A DNA stretch of 64,000 bases. Origin: Cryptomeria japonica. Taxonomy: Eukaryota; Streptophyta; Pinopsida; Cupressales; Cupressaceae. The notes beneath the pieces were generated by a model. The model had not been told where the DNA came from, did not search any database, and worked only from the letters and a program-made list of their open reading frames with translations. The DNA lies in the NCBI RefSeq assembly GCF_030272615.1, contig NC_081413.1, forward strand, positions 332,172,302-332,236,301, in the 5' to 3' direction. The translations under genes were made by a program, and so were the position numbers. Of this stretch, positions 24,742 to 34,912 are shown piece after piece (the stretch's first letter is position 1; each line of letters opens with the position of its first letter).

Positions 24742-27015
24742 CTAACCCCCTAACCATGCTTTTGAGTTCTTTTGAGTTGATTTGCAGGTGAAAAACCCAA
24801 GAAACAGGGTAATTCAGGGCTTTCTGGGCACTTCTGCGTCTGTGTAGGAGAGTTTTGTGCCTGTGTCAAGGGATCTGTGCCTGTGTTGCTGCATTCTGCG
24901 CTTGTGTCAAAGGGATTTGGGCCTGTGTCAGTGCATTCTGCACCTATGTTACTGCATTCTGCACCTGTGTAAGACATTCTGCGCCTGTGTAAGGCCAGAA
25001 ACAGAGGTAAAAAGCAGTGTTTTTACTTGCAAATTACTTTGTTTTGCATTCTGTTTCTACATTTTGGTTTTTCTTTGGTACTAATTCTTTGTGCAACACC
25101 TTGGCATTACGCATGACAAAGACAAAAATGAAACTACTAACAAAGTTTATGTAGGTTCGCTAGTCAAAGACCAAACAAATCAAACTTTGAACTTGGTGAT
25201 TTTGTAGGTTACCTTGTATTTCAACCGAACTTTTGTGTTTATGGTTCATAATTAGGCACCTAGTATGATTGCTAAGTAGGATGGAATGAACGTGTGTTTG
25301 CTTTGATTGTCAAGTTTGGCATTGGAGTAGGAGAGTATGCTCTCATCCTTCTTAGGGTGATCAGAAATCCAAATCTTCGATACCATTCTCATGGCTCGGA
25401 TTGTTTGTTACCTTTAGAGGGCTTGCCTTCCCGACCATTTGCTTTCTTTTGCAAGCAAGTGACAATCATGAGAAGGGAACGACCCAAAGTGAGCACAACC
25501 AAAGTACCTTGGCATTCTAACTCACTATAAATAAATACCTGATGGGCGAAAGCTTTGAAGGAAGGGTTACGTGGGAATTGTAGTTACTTGGGAAGTGATG
25601 ACCCTTGAACTCTTTCTCATATCAACATCTAAGTAGGGCCTCACGGTCTAAATCATGCTTGCGTGACTACATTTGTTTGGTATCTTGGTGGGCTTAATGT
25701 CTCAATCATGCTTGCGTGACACCAAGGAGTAACGCTTAACATAAATCCTTACTAAACACCTTGTATTTAGAGGCCAAAAATCCTTCTAGTTGCTTGAGAA
25801 GGAGGAGTTTGGATACTTGGAAGAGATACTAAGTTCACCATGGGGAGATTTCCATGGGGACTGATGCTTGGCTGCCCTAAGAAGTGAGTGCCATGGAGGG
25901 GAGCCCGAGGGGTCAAGCATCTATGTATTCTCCTTGAATCTCATAATGAGTCTACCTCTCAAGTACCTACTGTCCTTACCTACCATAAGAAATGTGTGAA
26001 TGAGCATGATTGTCTTAAGTCTAAGTTAAAATATCTTGTCTTCTTTGCTTGTCAAAAGTTGAGTTGTGTCTCATTTCAAAAACAAGACAAATTGATTCAA
26101 AACAAGGTTAAACACAAGAGTATTTCATCCAACAAATTTCAAAACACCTTCAAATATGGTTGTCAAACATTTTTCAAAATCTTGTCTCAACATTCATGTC
26201 ACTTAGATTTAGGTCCTCCATTGTCCATACTTAGGGCTTAGAGCATCATTCTTGCATTCCACTTGGTCCATTTCATTTAGGTGTCATTTGCATGTCCTTA
26301 TTAGGTTCTCATTTAGGTGTCCCCTTGCATGTCATTATTAGGTCTTCACTTAGGTGTCATATTGCATGTCCAACATTAGGTTCATCCTAGATTTGCATTT
26401 TGCAAAGTCATTGTCAACTACCAAGGTTAGGTTTTCACCTAAGTCATACTCCTTTTGCATATCAATAAGGGTCATCCATTTGCATGTGTCCTCTTGCATT
26501 AGAGTAATACCATTTCATAATTCAACCTTAGGTTTTGCCTTAGGTTGACATTGTCATACATTTGCATGTGCCTACCCTAGGTCTCTTCATTAAGCTTAGG
26601 TCGTTATCATATCATATTAGGGTCATTGGCATAGTGTCAAAACTAGGTTTTGTCATACTTGAGTAATCCAAATCTTTGAATAAACCCTAAGTCATTGTTA
26701 GGAAGTCTAAACCTTATCAAACTTTTGTCTTTTTGTCATCCATGTCATTTGGTCAAACCTAGCTTAGTATCCAAGCATATAGGGGAGACATTGTCATTTT
26801 GTCCTTTGAGGTCTAGACATCATTTCAATTTCCTAAGGGTCTCATTTTTTAGGTTTGCATTCCAAAAAGTTTGTCCAAATCTTGAAAAAAAAACAACAAA
26901 AACATAGGTTGCATTCTTGCTATAGATTGCATTTTCATCTATTTAGGTTGCATTTAGTGCCATATCATACATCATCCTTTTAAAATCAAAAATCCCAAAA
27001 ACATTGCATAGTGAC
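24742..27015 (+). other. Leader region of element A, no recognised gene
   Basis: Contains a minisatellite with ctgcgcctgtgt-type cores (24833-24995) and a run of loose repeats ttaggtgtcatttgcatgtc (26255-26420). Frames of up to 117 residues (25888-26241) occur but have no domain I recognise. The region may be an untranslated leader. Confidence 0.6.
24833..24995. repeat. Minisatellite with gcctgtgt core in the A leader
   Basis: About seven imperfect units such as gcattctgcgcctgtgt follow each other. The core recurs in both orientations at 34280-34371, inside the proposed PMD intron. Confidence 0.8.
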
Positions 27016-29466
27016 ATGTCTATTGAAACAAGGTTCCAAGCACCAATGATGCAACAAAGTTTGACGTATCAATCGACAATGCAATCAAATTTTAATCCAA
27101 GGCAATCACAATTCTATCCAACCCAACAACAAAGCAACATTGATCAAACTTTTTATGATGAAACAAGTCTCCAAATACAAAAACTAGAGGAGAAGCTAGC
27201 TCAAGAAAATGAGATTTTGGAACAAAGAGTGAAAAACATTGAGAAGAATAGATCACAAATGTCCAAAATGTTTCAAAAATTTCCAGGTCGAAATCCAAAG
27301 ATTGAGCCAATTGATGTAAGATCTCTTCTTGAACGATCAAACATACCAGCTCTCCTCTCCCAAATAGAGATGATGAAACAATTTCAAGAAAAGAGACAAC
27401 ATCAATTTCAACATTATGTGCCTCCACAACAAGAACAAGAAGGTGTTTACTATCAATCAGATTTTCAACCATCACAACCAATTGTTCAACAGTTCGAACA
27501 TTTCCAACATACACAACCAATGGTCCAACATATACAACCAACACAACCAATGGTCCAATTTCAACAATATGTCCAACCAACTATACAATGTCCACAAATG
27601 GTTCAACCAATGGTGGAATATCAATGTCAACAACCACAACCAAACATTCAAAAACAAAGGTTGCAACACACACCAACCCAAGTTTCAAACATGTCAGAAC
27701 AATTGAACCAAGTCCAATTTCAAAACATGACATCAGACCAGAACCAACTCCTTTCCAAACAAGTTCAAATTCCAGATACAACTATGTCAAAACCTCAAAA
27801 GAAAGGTGGCTTTATTGCAATGATCTTAAGGAAACTACCAAGTGAGTTCTTTGAGGAAGATCAAGATAATACAATTATGTCTAGCAATGCCTCATCCCCC
27901 CGCAAACAAATTGACTCTCCAGTGGCATCTATCCCTACACCTTTAGAAGTTTCACAAGAACCTTCTATATTGTCCTCATCAAACAATACACCCAAGGATG
28001 CAATTATCCAAGAGCTATCCATAATTGATTGCCAAGATAATCCAATTCATGATGCATGTCCTTGTCATGTTTTAGAAATACAAGACCCAATGCAACCATG
28101 CACTTTATTGCCATTACCTGTTTTAGAGGACCCCATTCGAAGTCCCTCTTCCTCATGTTCAAGCATTGATTCCTTGCCAGAATCCATCACAAATGTTCAA
28201 AGTGCATTTCCTTCATGCCAAAACATTGATCCCTTGCCAAAATCCTCCATGCATATCCAAAGTCCAACCCCATGTCAAGAGGATAATTTAGAGCATAAAG
28301 AAACATGTCTTGAAATAGATGAAGATCAAGATCTTGAAACCTTATCATCCCATCCAATTGTTGACCAAGATCCCATTTCCCCAGACACTCGCAATGATTC
28401 ACTTATTCCTGTCAATTCTATCCAAGAACACAATGTCCCTTCAAATCCCATTGGCATTCCACTTCCTAAGAAAGATCAAGATATCCCTTCCATCCTTTCC
28501 AATGATCCCATTAAAAGTCAAGAGAAAAGCACCTTTAAAGAGGATTCCAATGATCTTCCTCCTTGTCAAGATCAAATTATTCCTTTAAATCCTCCACAAG
28601 ATCCTTTTGTTTCTCCATCTCCTTGTCTTAATGCTCCATATACACTCCAAGATCACATTTCTTTTGATGATCCCATTATTTCTCCCATTCCCTCTCTTGA
28701 AGAGCCTGTCATTGAACCATGTCCACTACACAATCCTAGTCCCCCTCATGATCCTAATCCCCTTCATGATTCTAACATGTTAGTGCAAGATATTCATGAA
28801 CCCTTGACATTAATAATGGGTTCTTCCACTTTGGTGCAATCTGATCCACTTCAAGATCTCATTATTTCTCTCATATCATATCCACCTCATAATGGACTCG
28901 CGTCTTCTTCCCAAAGAAAAGAGTATCCTACAAGTCAAGATATTCATAAAGGCAAAGGATTAGATCTCCATAAGCAAGCATACCTGCATGTTAAAGAAGA
29001 TCTTAAGGGTCATGTCTACATAACTCACTCTCAAGACGTTGGTATCCCTCCATCAAAATCCAAACATATCCCTTCCCCTTTATCCCTTCCATCCATCTTA
29101 GGTCCTTATATCCCTTCGTCCTCTATGCAAGGTCAGCAAAGGCACACATCCTTAAGTAAATTTCATCAATCCAAAAGAAATCCATTTCATTCATATCCAT
29201 CCATGCATTCCTTTCCCCCTTCAAGCAATTTGGATGCCAAATATAAAAGTCATAAGTCTAAAAATCCACATGTATTCAAGGATCAACATGTCCAATATAA
29301 TCAACATGTCAAAAAAAAGAACAATATGATCTATAAAGAAAAAGAAATATCCAAAAGGCCACAAAGGCCCACTGAGAAAAATAAAGCAAAGTCAAAATAT
29401 ATATGGGTTCCTAAATCCCTTGTGCAAGCAATGCACTCCAAGGAACCACAAAAGCATGAAAAATAA
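27016..29466 (+). CDS. Unknown low-complexity protein of element A, 816 codons
   Basis: The longest frame in the window. The first ATG is at 27016; the open frame starts a little earlier. Residues about 1-90 hold a glutamine-rich start and a probable coiled coil (LEEKLAQENEILEQRVKNIE, about residues 57-76). About 130-250 is glutamine/proline-rich with many QQ and QPMVQ steps. A short basic patch, KPQKKGGFIAMILRKLPSEF, follows at about 265-285. The rest to about residue 700 is serine/proline/aspartate-rich with repeated DP, LP and SP. The C-terminus is lysine-rich and ends near YIWVPKSLVQAM. There is no zinc knuckle, DTG/DSG protease or RT motif. It could be a divergent gag replacement or a passenger; I do not recognise it. 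Composition suggests a disordered protein. It is the only long intact frame, which argues for recent function. Confidence 0.7.
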   Translation: MSIETRFQAPMMQQSLTYQSTMQSNFNPRQSQFYPTQQQSNIDQTFYDETSLQIQKLEEKLAQENEILEQRVKNIEKNRSQMSKMFQKFPGRNPKIEPIDVRSLLERSNIPALLSQIEMMKQFQEKRQHQFQHYVPPQQEQEGVYYQSDFQPSQPIVQQFEHFQHTQPMVQHIQPTQPMVQFQQYVQPTIQCPQMVQPMVEYQCQQPQPNIQKQRLQHTPTQVSNMSEQLNQVQFQNMTSDQNQLLSKQVQIPDTTMSKPQKKGGFIAMILRKLPSEFFEEDQDNTIMSSNASSPRKQIDSPVASIPTPLEVSQEPSILSSSNNTPKDAIIQELSIIDCQDNPIHDACPCHVLEIQDPMQPCTLLPLPVLEDPIRSPSSSCSSIDSLPESITNVQSAFPSCQNIDPLPKSSMHIQSPTPCQEDNLEHKETCLEIDEDQDLETLSSHPIVDQDPISPDTRNDSLIPVNSIQEHNVPSNPIGIPLPKKDQDIPSILSNDPIKSQEKSTFKEDSNDLPPCQDQIIPLNPPQDPFVSPSPCLNAPYTLQDHISFDDPIISPIPSLEEPVIEPCPLHNPSPPHDPNPLHDSNMLVQDIHEPLTLIMGSSTLVQSDPLQDLIISLISYPPHNGLASSSQRKEYPTSQDIHKGKGLDLHKQAYLHVKEDLKGHVYITHSQDVGIPPSKSKHIPSPLSLPSILGPYIPSSSMQGQQRHTSLSKFHQSKRNPFHSYPSMHSFPPSSNLDAKYKSHKSKNPHVFKDQHVQYNQHVKKKNNMIYKEKEISKRPQRPTEKNKAKSKYIWVPKSLVQAMHSKEPQKHEK

Positions 29467-29817
29467 AAAACCATGTGGATCCCTAAGTGGCTCCTTGAAG
29501 CACAAAAGCCTAAAGAAACATCAAAATTAGCATCTAAAATTGCTATTCCTCCATCCAAACCTCTCAAATCTATTCCTCGATCACCTTCATCATCCATTTT
29601 TGGCTCTTATGTCCCAAAATTCCAAGCTATTCCTCCATCCAAATCTCACAATTTGAGATACATCTTTCCTCCATCAGTCCATCACCCGTCAAGGTGTGTG
29701 CCAATGTCAATCTTGCCAACGTTTTTATCCACTCAAGCACAATTCTTCCAATACCCTATCCATTATCCAATGCATATTTTCCATCCTTCGATCCCTTTGA
29801 TCCCATCCTTTGCATAA
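29467..29817 (+). pseudogene. In-frame continuation of the unknown A protein after one TAA
   Basis: After TAA at 29464-29466 the same frame stays open for 117 further codons, starting with a WIPKWLLEAQ segment that echoes the WVPKSLVQAM ending before the stop. The text is proline/serine-rich like the preceding part. Either a single mutation created the stop, or the product has a short form and a read-through form. An independent start at ATG 29473 is also possible. Confidence 0.5.
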
Positions 29818-30113
29818 ATCCTTGCCTTAATTTCATCTCTTTTTCCATGTCCTTATCCTACCAACGTCTTTGAGCATACTCTTAAAGGTCATGGTCCATT
29901 TTTTTTAAGGCTGCTATCCAAAAAAAAAAAAAAAAAGATGTTTGAGTCCTTCTTCTATCCCCTATCATGTGTCCATCTTCTATTGAAAAAGTCAAAATAC
30001 AAAAAAAAAAAAAATCAAAAAAAGTGAAAAAAAATCAAAAAAAGTGAAAAAAAATAAAAAAAAGTGAAAAAAAAAGAAAAAAAAAGTACAGCAAAAATAA
30101 TTCGTCCTCTAGT

Positions 30114-30172
30114 GAAAACCTGGAAAACAGGTGCTTTGGGCAAGTACCATGATGAAAACCTGGCAAACAGGC
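30114..30172. repeat. Paired gaaaacctgg...acagg motifs
   Basis: gaaaacctggaaaacagg and gaaaacctggcaaacagg are two copies 39 bases apart. Each can fold through cctg/cagg. Element G has gaaaacccagtaacagg at 5543-5559, so the motif is shared between families. Confidence 0.6.
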
Positions 30173-30840
30173 GTCATGCATAATCTATGAACTTCTTGCA
30201 TACCGTACTTGGGGGCAGGTTTTATCCTATCATATCCTTTTGTCCTTCATTGTTCCATTATCCTATCGAACCCCTGTCATTACCCTTCATATCCTATTGT
30301 CCTTCCTGTCCATTTCCTCTTTCCACCTTTGATCTTGACAAGGATAAGGATCATCATGAGCATCATGCATCTTGTTTGCAGCTTTTAGTCCATCATAGCT
30401 TTTGGTCTTTATCCATTTTCTTATTACAACCTTTCATCCATATTCCCTAGCTTATTGCAACTTTTTGCCGCTATCCCTTAGCCAATCCCGACCTTTAGTC
30501 CATGTCCCTTATCCATTCTTGGTCTTGCTTATCCTAACCATATCTTATCACTATCCATACACTCTTTTTTTCATTCCTTGATCTTGATCTGACATAAGGA
30601 CGCAAAATTTAAACATAGTTTCAAAAACCTCTTGACATGTCCCTCATGCCATGTCACTGCTTTACATTGTGATCTCCAGTCTCTTGTCCCATCATGCAAT
30701 AGCCCTTGAAAATTGCATCCGCATTATCTCCATAATAAAAGGCCTTTGTCTTCCCTCTATCCACCAACATTTCAGCAAGATTGTTTATCCATCTGTCATA
30801 TTCCTTGCCTTGCTAGACACTGGGGGCAAAATCATAAAAA

Positions 30841-31060
30841 TCAAATAATGTCCTGAAAAAATCCCTAAAAATCAAATAATGTCCTGAAAAAATGCAAAAA
30901 AATCAAATAATGTCCTGAAAAAATCTCTAAAAATCAAATAATGTCCTGAAAAAATCCAAAAACATCAAAAAATGTCCTGAAAAAACTCCCTAAAAAAAAT
31001 AAAAAAAATGTCCTGAAATAATCCCTAAAAAGTCAAATAAAGTCCTGAAAAAATGAACAC
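30841..31060. repeat. Seven-copy 32-bp tandem repeat (aatcaaataatgtcctgaaa)
   Basis: Units read aatcaaataatgtcctgaaa followed by an A-rich spacer. Element B has a degenerate equivalent (aaaacatttgtaaaa, aaaaatgtcc) at 49080-49330. Confidence 0.85.
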
Positions 31061-32273
31061 AAAAAAAATTGTAAAAACTCGAAAAGCAAAACAAAAAAAT
31101 ATCCCCTTTGTGCATAGACAGATCGCTGAGCATACCTCCAACGACATGCAATCACACATTGTGCTTTAATGAAATCATGCATTAACAGATGAACTTTTCA
31201 ATCAAACCAAACATTCAAACTGATTAAAATTGTCATATCAATCAATCAACATCAATATCATTCATCCTTGGCACATTATCATGAGTCTTATACAAGGTGT
31301 GGTATACTTGAAACCAGACTATGTCCTATCTTAGACGGGGTACCGCATGTCCTGAAACCAGACAACATGATCGCCCTATCAACACTTTCAACTTTTGACA
31401 ATGAAGATCAAGATGTTTGTTTGACTTGTTGGAATTAGCGAGTCTTATCATTTATTGATTTTATCTTCGATCATGTTCCTATGTTGCTCGATGATGTCAC
31501 TGAGTGATTTAGAGTGACCGGGATGGTTCATGGTCCCTTTCTTTTTTGTTGTGATTGCTGTTTGTGGAATGTTTGTTACAAACTAGGGCAACTATATCAT
31601 TGGGTGTCTGTGATAAGTATGTTCACTTTGTGAACGCCGCACATACCTCGACCCTTGATGTATGCACCCTAGGATGCTTCACTCATTCCTTGTGTGCGAT
31701 GTGTCTGTCTTTTGCCAAAAGGGTTGCGTTTCAGCTCTGGCCTTCAATGCCATGATGCTCTGCATCCGTTTTGCTATATTAAATAAAGGTTCTCACCTAC
31801 AAAGTGCGTTAGTGAAAGCAAGTTTTTCTTTGTCTCTAACTGTCCTCTGTCTCATTTCTTCTTACTAACATTTCTTCTGTCAGTTTGGGTAGTCAATTCG
31901 GTCTAGTGCTCTGATCTCCAAACACATAAGCTGCATCTTGCATTCATTGATTAGTACATTTGCATTATTTCAAGCATTATATCAAGCATTTTATCCATTT
32001 TCATATTATACATGCATAAAAAAAACACATAAAAAATATATCCATACATGTTCCACAATGCTACATCAACAGTGCATAAGTCATCCATACATGGAAAACA
32101 ACTATAAGTCATAATGCATTGCATCCCATCATATCGATGCATGTCATATCATATATCAAAATAATATCGGAGTACAAAATTGGATTGTCTGTCCTAAGTA
32201 TGGCCCGCAGGCTGAATATATAATATCACACTACATAATGTCAACTGTCTATCATAAGGAGCACATGCCTCTG

Positions 32274-34106
32274 TCACTGGGTGCTCGCTCTGTCCTCCTC
32301 ATCCCTGCCATGTCTCAAAGATGATGTCCCTCCTGTCCCTAGTCCTGGCTGTGGTGGTCTCATAGGTCCACTCACCCCCATGCTGCTCACCGACCTCCGA
32401 GAGCGTGCCCTACTCTCTATCCTTGATCGTGCCTGATATGATGTTGCTCTCTGCTCTGGTGGAACTGCACTCTCATATAGTGTCCTCCAATGGCGTATCT
32501 CCTCTCCGGTCTCTACCAGCATCTATGCCATCTCACGTGCACTGGCATCCCTAATCGACCCAATATACTCAGTGACTCTATGTTCTTCTCGCTGTGCCTA
32601 GGCTATTGTTGTATCTAGAGTTGCTATCAATCTGGCTATTTCTGCTCTGAACTGATCATGCTCTATCCTCAAGATGGCATTCTGTCTCTCTAATGTCGCA
32701 ATATGATCATGCTGACTTGCTATGGTAGCCCTGCACATCTCCATCTCCTCTATCCTAGTTGTCTCTGGCTCTATGGGTATATCCTGCAATGACTCCTGAT
32801 CGGCTGAGTCTGGCTCATAATCTTCATCCTCATCATCTCCGTCCTCGTCATCCTCCTCATCCTCATCTCTGCCCTCATCCTCCTCATCCTCATCATCTCC
32901 CTCCTCCTCTCCTGTGAGTGGGAAGTCCTCCTGTCTCCTCGGTACTGGAATGTCAGGATCTGTCAATGGCACTAGCCGTCATCGTGCAAACCATCGCTCA
33001 TACTCCTCTATCATCCCGACGTCCACCACATCTGATCTCCAATCCCACTATCTCTGCTGTAGCTGTGTGAAGTCAACATATGCTATGTGTGGCTGAATCA
33101 TCCTCCCCCACTGACTCGTCTCTCTGTGAGATCGGGCAAAGTGTGCAGTCCCTCTAGGTACATCCTGCCTCTCTCCAAACTATCGTCTGACTCTCTCTAG
33201 AAGGTACATCTTAATCACTCTCTAGCGATTCACTGGTCACCCAATCAGGTATCTCTCCTGTCTGCAATACGATAGCTCATCACTATCATCTGACCATCCA
33301 GGGCAATCAAGATATGGGCTCCATGTGAACTTTCTCAATCTGTCTAGCTCATGTCGCCAATACAGTATGTATCCAAATAGACCCTGTCTCAGTGTTCCCC
33401 CATAGAAGTACACGTATGGTTGGTGTGGTAATACCTGTCTCTCTGCAATCAGTCGACATACGACTATGTGCTCAAATGCCCATACCTATAACAGTGTGAC
33501 CCCACAGCTCAATGTCTGCACCCCCTGATATGCTATCTGATGCAACTGAAAATATAGCATAGCGAGCACACATGGTCCCCATGCGTACACTATCCCCTCT
33601 ATCACCATCCGCTCTAGCACTCTTCCCCATCCAATAGGGAATCCATGTCCTCATCTATCCCCTGCTAGTAGGCATGCTATAACCACTGCTATCACCACAT
33701 ATCGTTGATCATACTCTGATGCCATGGTCTCCCAGCCAATCTCCCTCTCTACGATATCGAGATCATCTGCGTCGCACTCAAATAATCTACACAAAGCATC
33801 TCTCCCTATCACTGGGTCATACTCTATCATCTCTCCATGAATCAAAATGCGGAGGATATGCCATACATCCTCTAGTGTCACAGTCCCCTCTCCAGTCGCC
33901 AGATGGAATGAGGAAGTCTCTGAATGCCATCGCTCTGTCAATGCGGTAAGTAGTCCTATGTTTTCCCTAATCTCGGGCATGAATGTGATATAGTATATTC
34001 CAAGTCCTGCTAATGTATCTCTATCCGTGCTTCTGAGTCTATGTCGTAACATGAAGCAGTCAGGTCGGTTCTCCCGCGTGATCAATGGATACTGTCGACT
34101 CTGCAT
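32274..34106 (-). pseudogene. Plant mobile domain (MAIN/MAIL1-like) gene, antisense in element A
   Basis: One minus-strand frame of 611 codons runs from 34106 to the TGA at 32274. The first 151 codons carry the PMD start: LAGLGIYYITFMPEI, LLTALTERWHSETSSFHL, then FHLATGEGTVTLEDV (residues 67-81). Further on come VWAFEH, RHELDRLRKFTWSPYLD, LSYCRQERYLIG and WGRMIQPH, all PMD-like. An acidic stretch of D/E runs (about 32810-32920) is followed by a likely coiled coil (ATLERQNAILRIEHDQFRAE) and an arginine/serine-rich tail. Nine premature stops (TGA 33651, 33237, 32979; TAG 33486, 33222, 33180, 33048, 32598, 32523) break it, with no frameshift. PMD proteins occur both as host silencing factors (MAIN, MAIL1) and inside plant transposons. 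A possible small 5' exon lies at 34463-34503, joined by an intron with GTATGT donor and TTTTATGCAG acceptor. Confidence 0.85.
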
Positions 34107-34279
34107 AAAAATTGGGGCACATTTTGTTAGTTTTAAGGTTTGCTCCTACGGGCTGCATTTCCTTGTTTCATGTCCAAATTAGGGTGTTTCTATTCTATTT
34201 TGACCTATCCTATTCTTATCCCCCTTTTCGGGAACGTTCGCATGCTGTTTTTGACCAAATTTGAGCTCCCAGTGCACAA

Positions 34280-34371
34280 CTGTGCCTGTGTTGCATCAAC
34301 ATGTGCCTGTGTACCCTACACAAGCGCAGGATACCCTACACAAGTGCAGGATGTGTTCACACAGGCGCATA
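34280..34371. repeat. Inverted cluster of the gcctgtgt motif
   Basis: Two plus-oriented copies (tgtgcctgtgt) are followed by minus-oriented copies (ctacacaagcgcagg, ctacacaagtgcagg, cacacaggcgc). They could fold together. The same motif forms the minisatellite in the A leader at 24833-24995. Confidence 0.7.
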
Positions 34372-34462
34372 AGTCACTTTCTACATTCTCTATGGGCCCC
34401 GCAATGTCCCGCAAGCAAGTCAAATTCATAAAATTGACAATATGGGTTTTTGAGATACATAC

Positions 34463-34503
34463 CGTTGCTCCCGCGTCGTCTGGTCATCTGTAGGTGTGTA
34501 CAT
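34463..34503 (-). other. Possible first exon of the antisense PMD gene
   Basis: On the minus strand an ATG at 34503 opens a short frame (MYTPTDDQTTREQ) that runs into a gtatgt donor at 34462. The acceptor ttttatgcag ends at 34101, and a slightly later AG at 34099 would restore the PMD frame. The model is plausible but rests on splice-site matches only. The alternative is that translation starts at ATG 34106. Confidence 0.35.
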
Positions 34504-34865
34504 GTTCCCCTAGGTGATCTGCCATTGGAATGTTCGCATCTCTCTGCACGTGTCCTTTTCCAGAGCAACAAATCCTCCTCTTTGGCTAGTGTAAATGAGC
34601 ATTTTTCACTCTCTTTGTCTCATTTATAGATCTTTGTCAGTGCATAGATGGACGTGCACCCTCTCCATCTTATGCTGGTCATGGTCTTTTGCACCTTCAA
34701 TTGCTTGTCCTTTGTGCATCCGATCTCTGATTGTCAGTCTGTTTGCTCCTATCATGTTCTATCATTATTATCGATCAATTGGCCTCTTTTCTGGATGTTT
34801 CCGGCCAATTCCTCGAGGGGGCATGCATATGTCATTGTCATTATTTGGGGCATTTTCATTATTGT

Positions 34866-34912
34866 TCTTTGAAACAACGCTTAATATCGCATTGTCTCAA
34901 AGAGGGGAAAAA
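34866..34912 (+). promoter_or_regulatory. Inverted repeat and polypurine tract of element A
   Basis: tctttgaaacaa (34866-34877) pairs with ttgtctcaaaga (34892-34903) with one mismatch. The right arm overlaps the purine tract caaagaggggaaaaa that ends at the 3' LTR start (34913). Confidence 0.78.

Larger units (their letters stand above)
29818..32273 (+). other. 3' non-coding region of element A, first part
   Basis: Holds A-rich runs (29917-30091), two gaaaacctgg-aaacagg palindromic motifs (30114-30172), seven copies of a 32-bp unit (30841-31060), and a block with two cttgaaaccagac repeats (31275-31370). The blocks at 31275-31680 match element B at 49495-49870 in order (cttatcatttattgattt, catgttcctatg, gtgatt-agagtg, catacctcgacc). 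I see no gene. Confidence 0.65.

Noticed and set aside
24857-25084. 75-residue cysteine-rich frame in the A leader and its antisense partner
   Set aside because: Both arise from the gcctgtgt minisatellite.
27092-27580. 162-residue minus-strand frame opposite the large A frame
   Set aside because: It is a shadow of the Q/P-rich coding stretch; its hydrophobic text is what reversed CAA/CCA-rich codons give.
27016-29466. The large A frame as a standard gag polyprotein
   Set aside because: No gag core motif or zinc knuckle is visible. It is kept as an unknown protein.
33472-33654. 60-residue minus-strand frame inside the PMD region
   Set aside because: It is in a different phase from the PMD frame, which continues through here with PMD-like residues.
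32274-34106. Functional host MAIN/MAIL1 gene
   Set aside because: Nine premature stops, location inside an LTR element and antisense placement argue against a working cellular gene.
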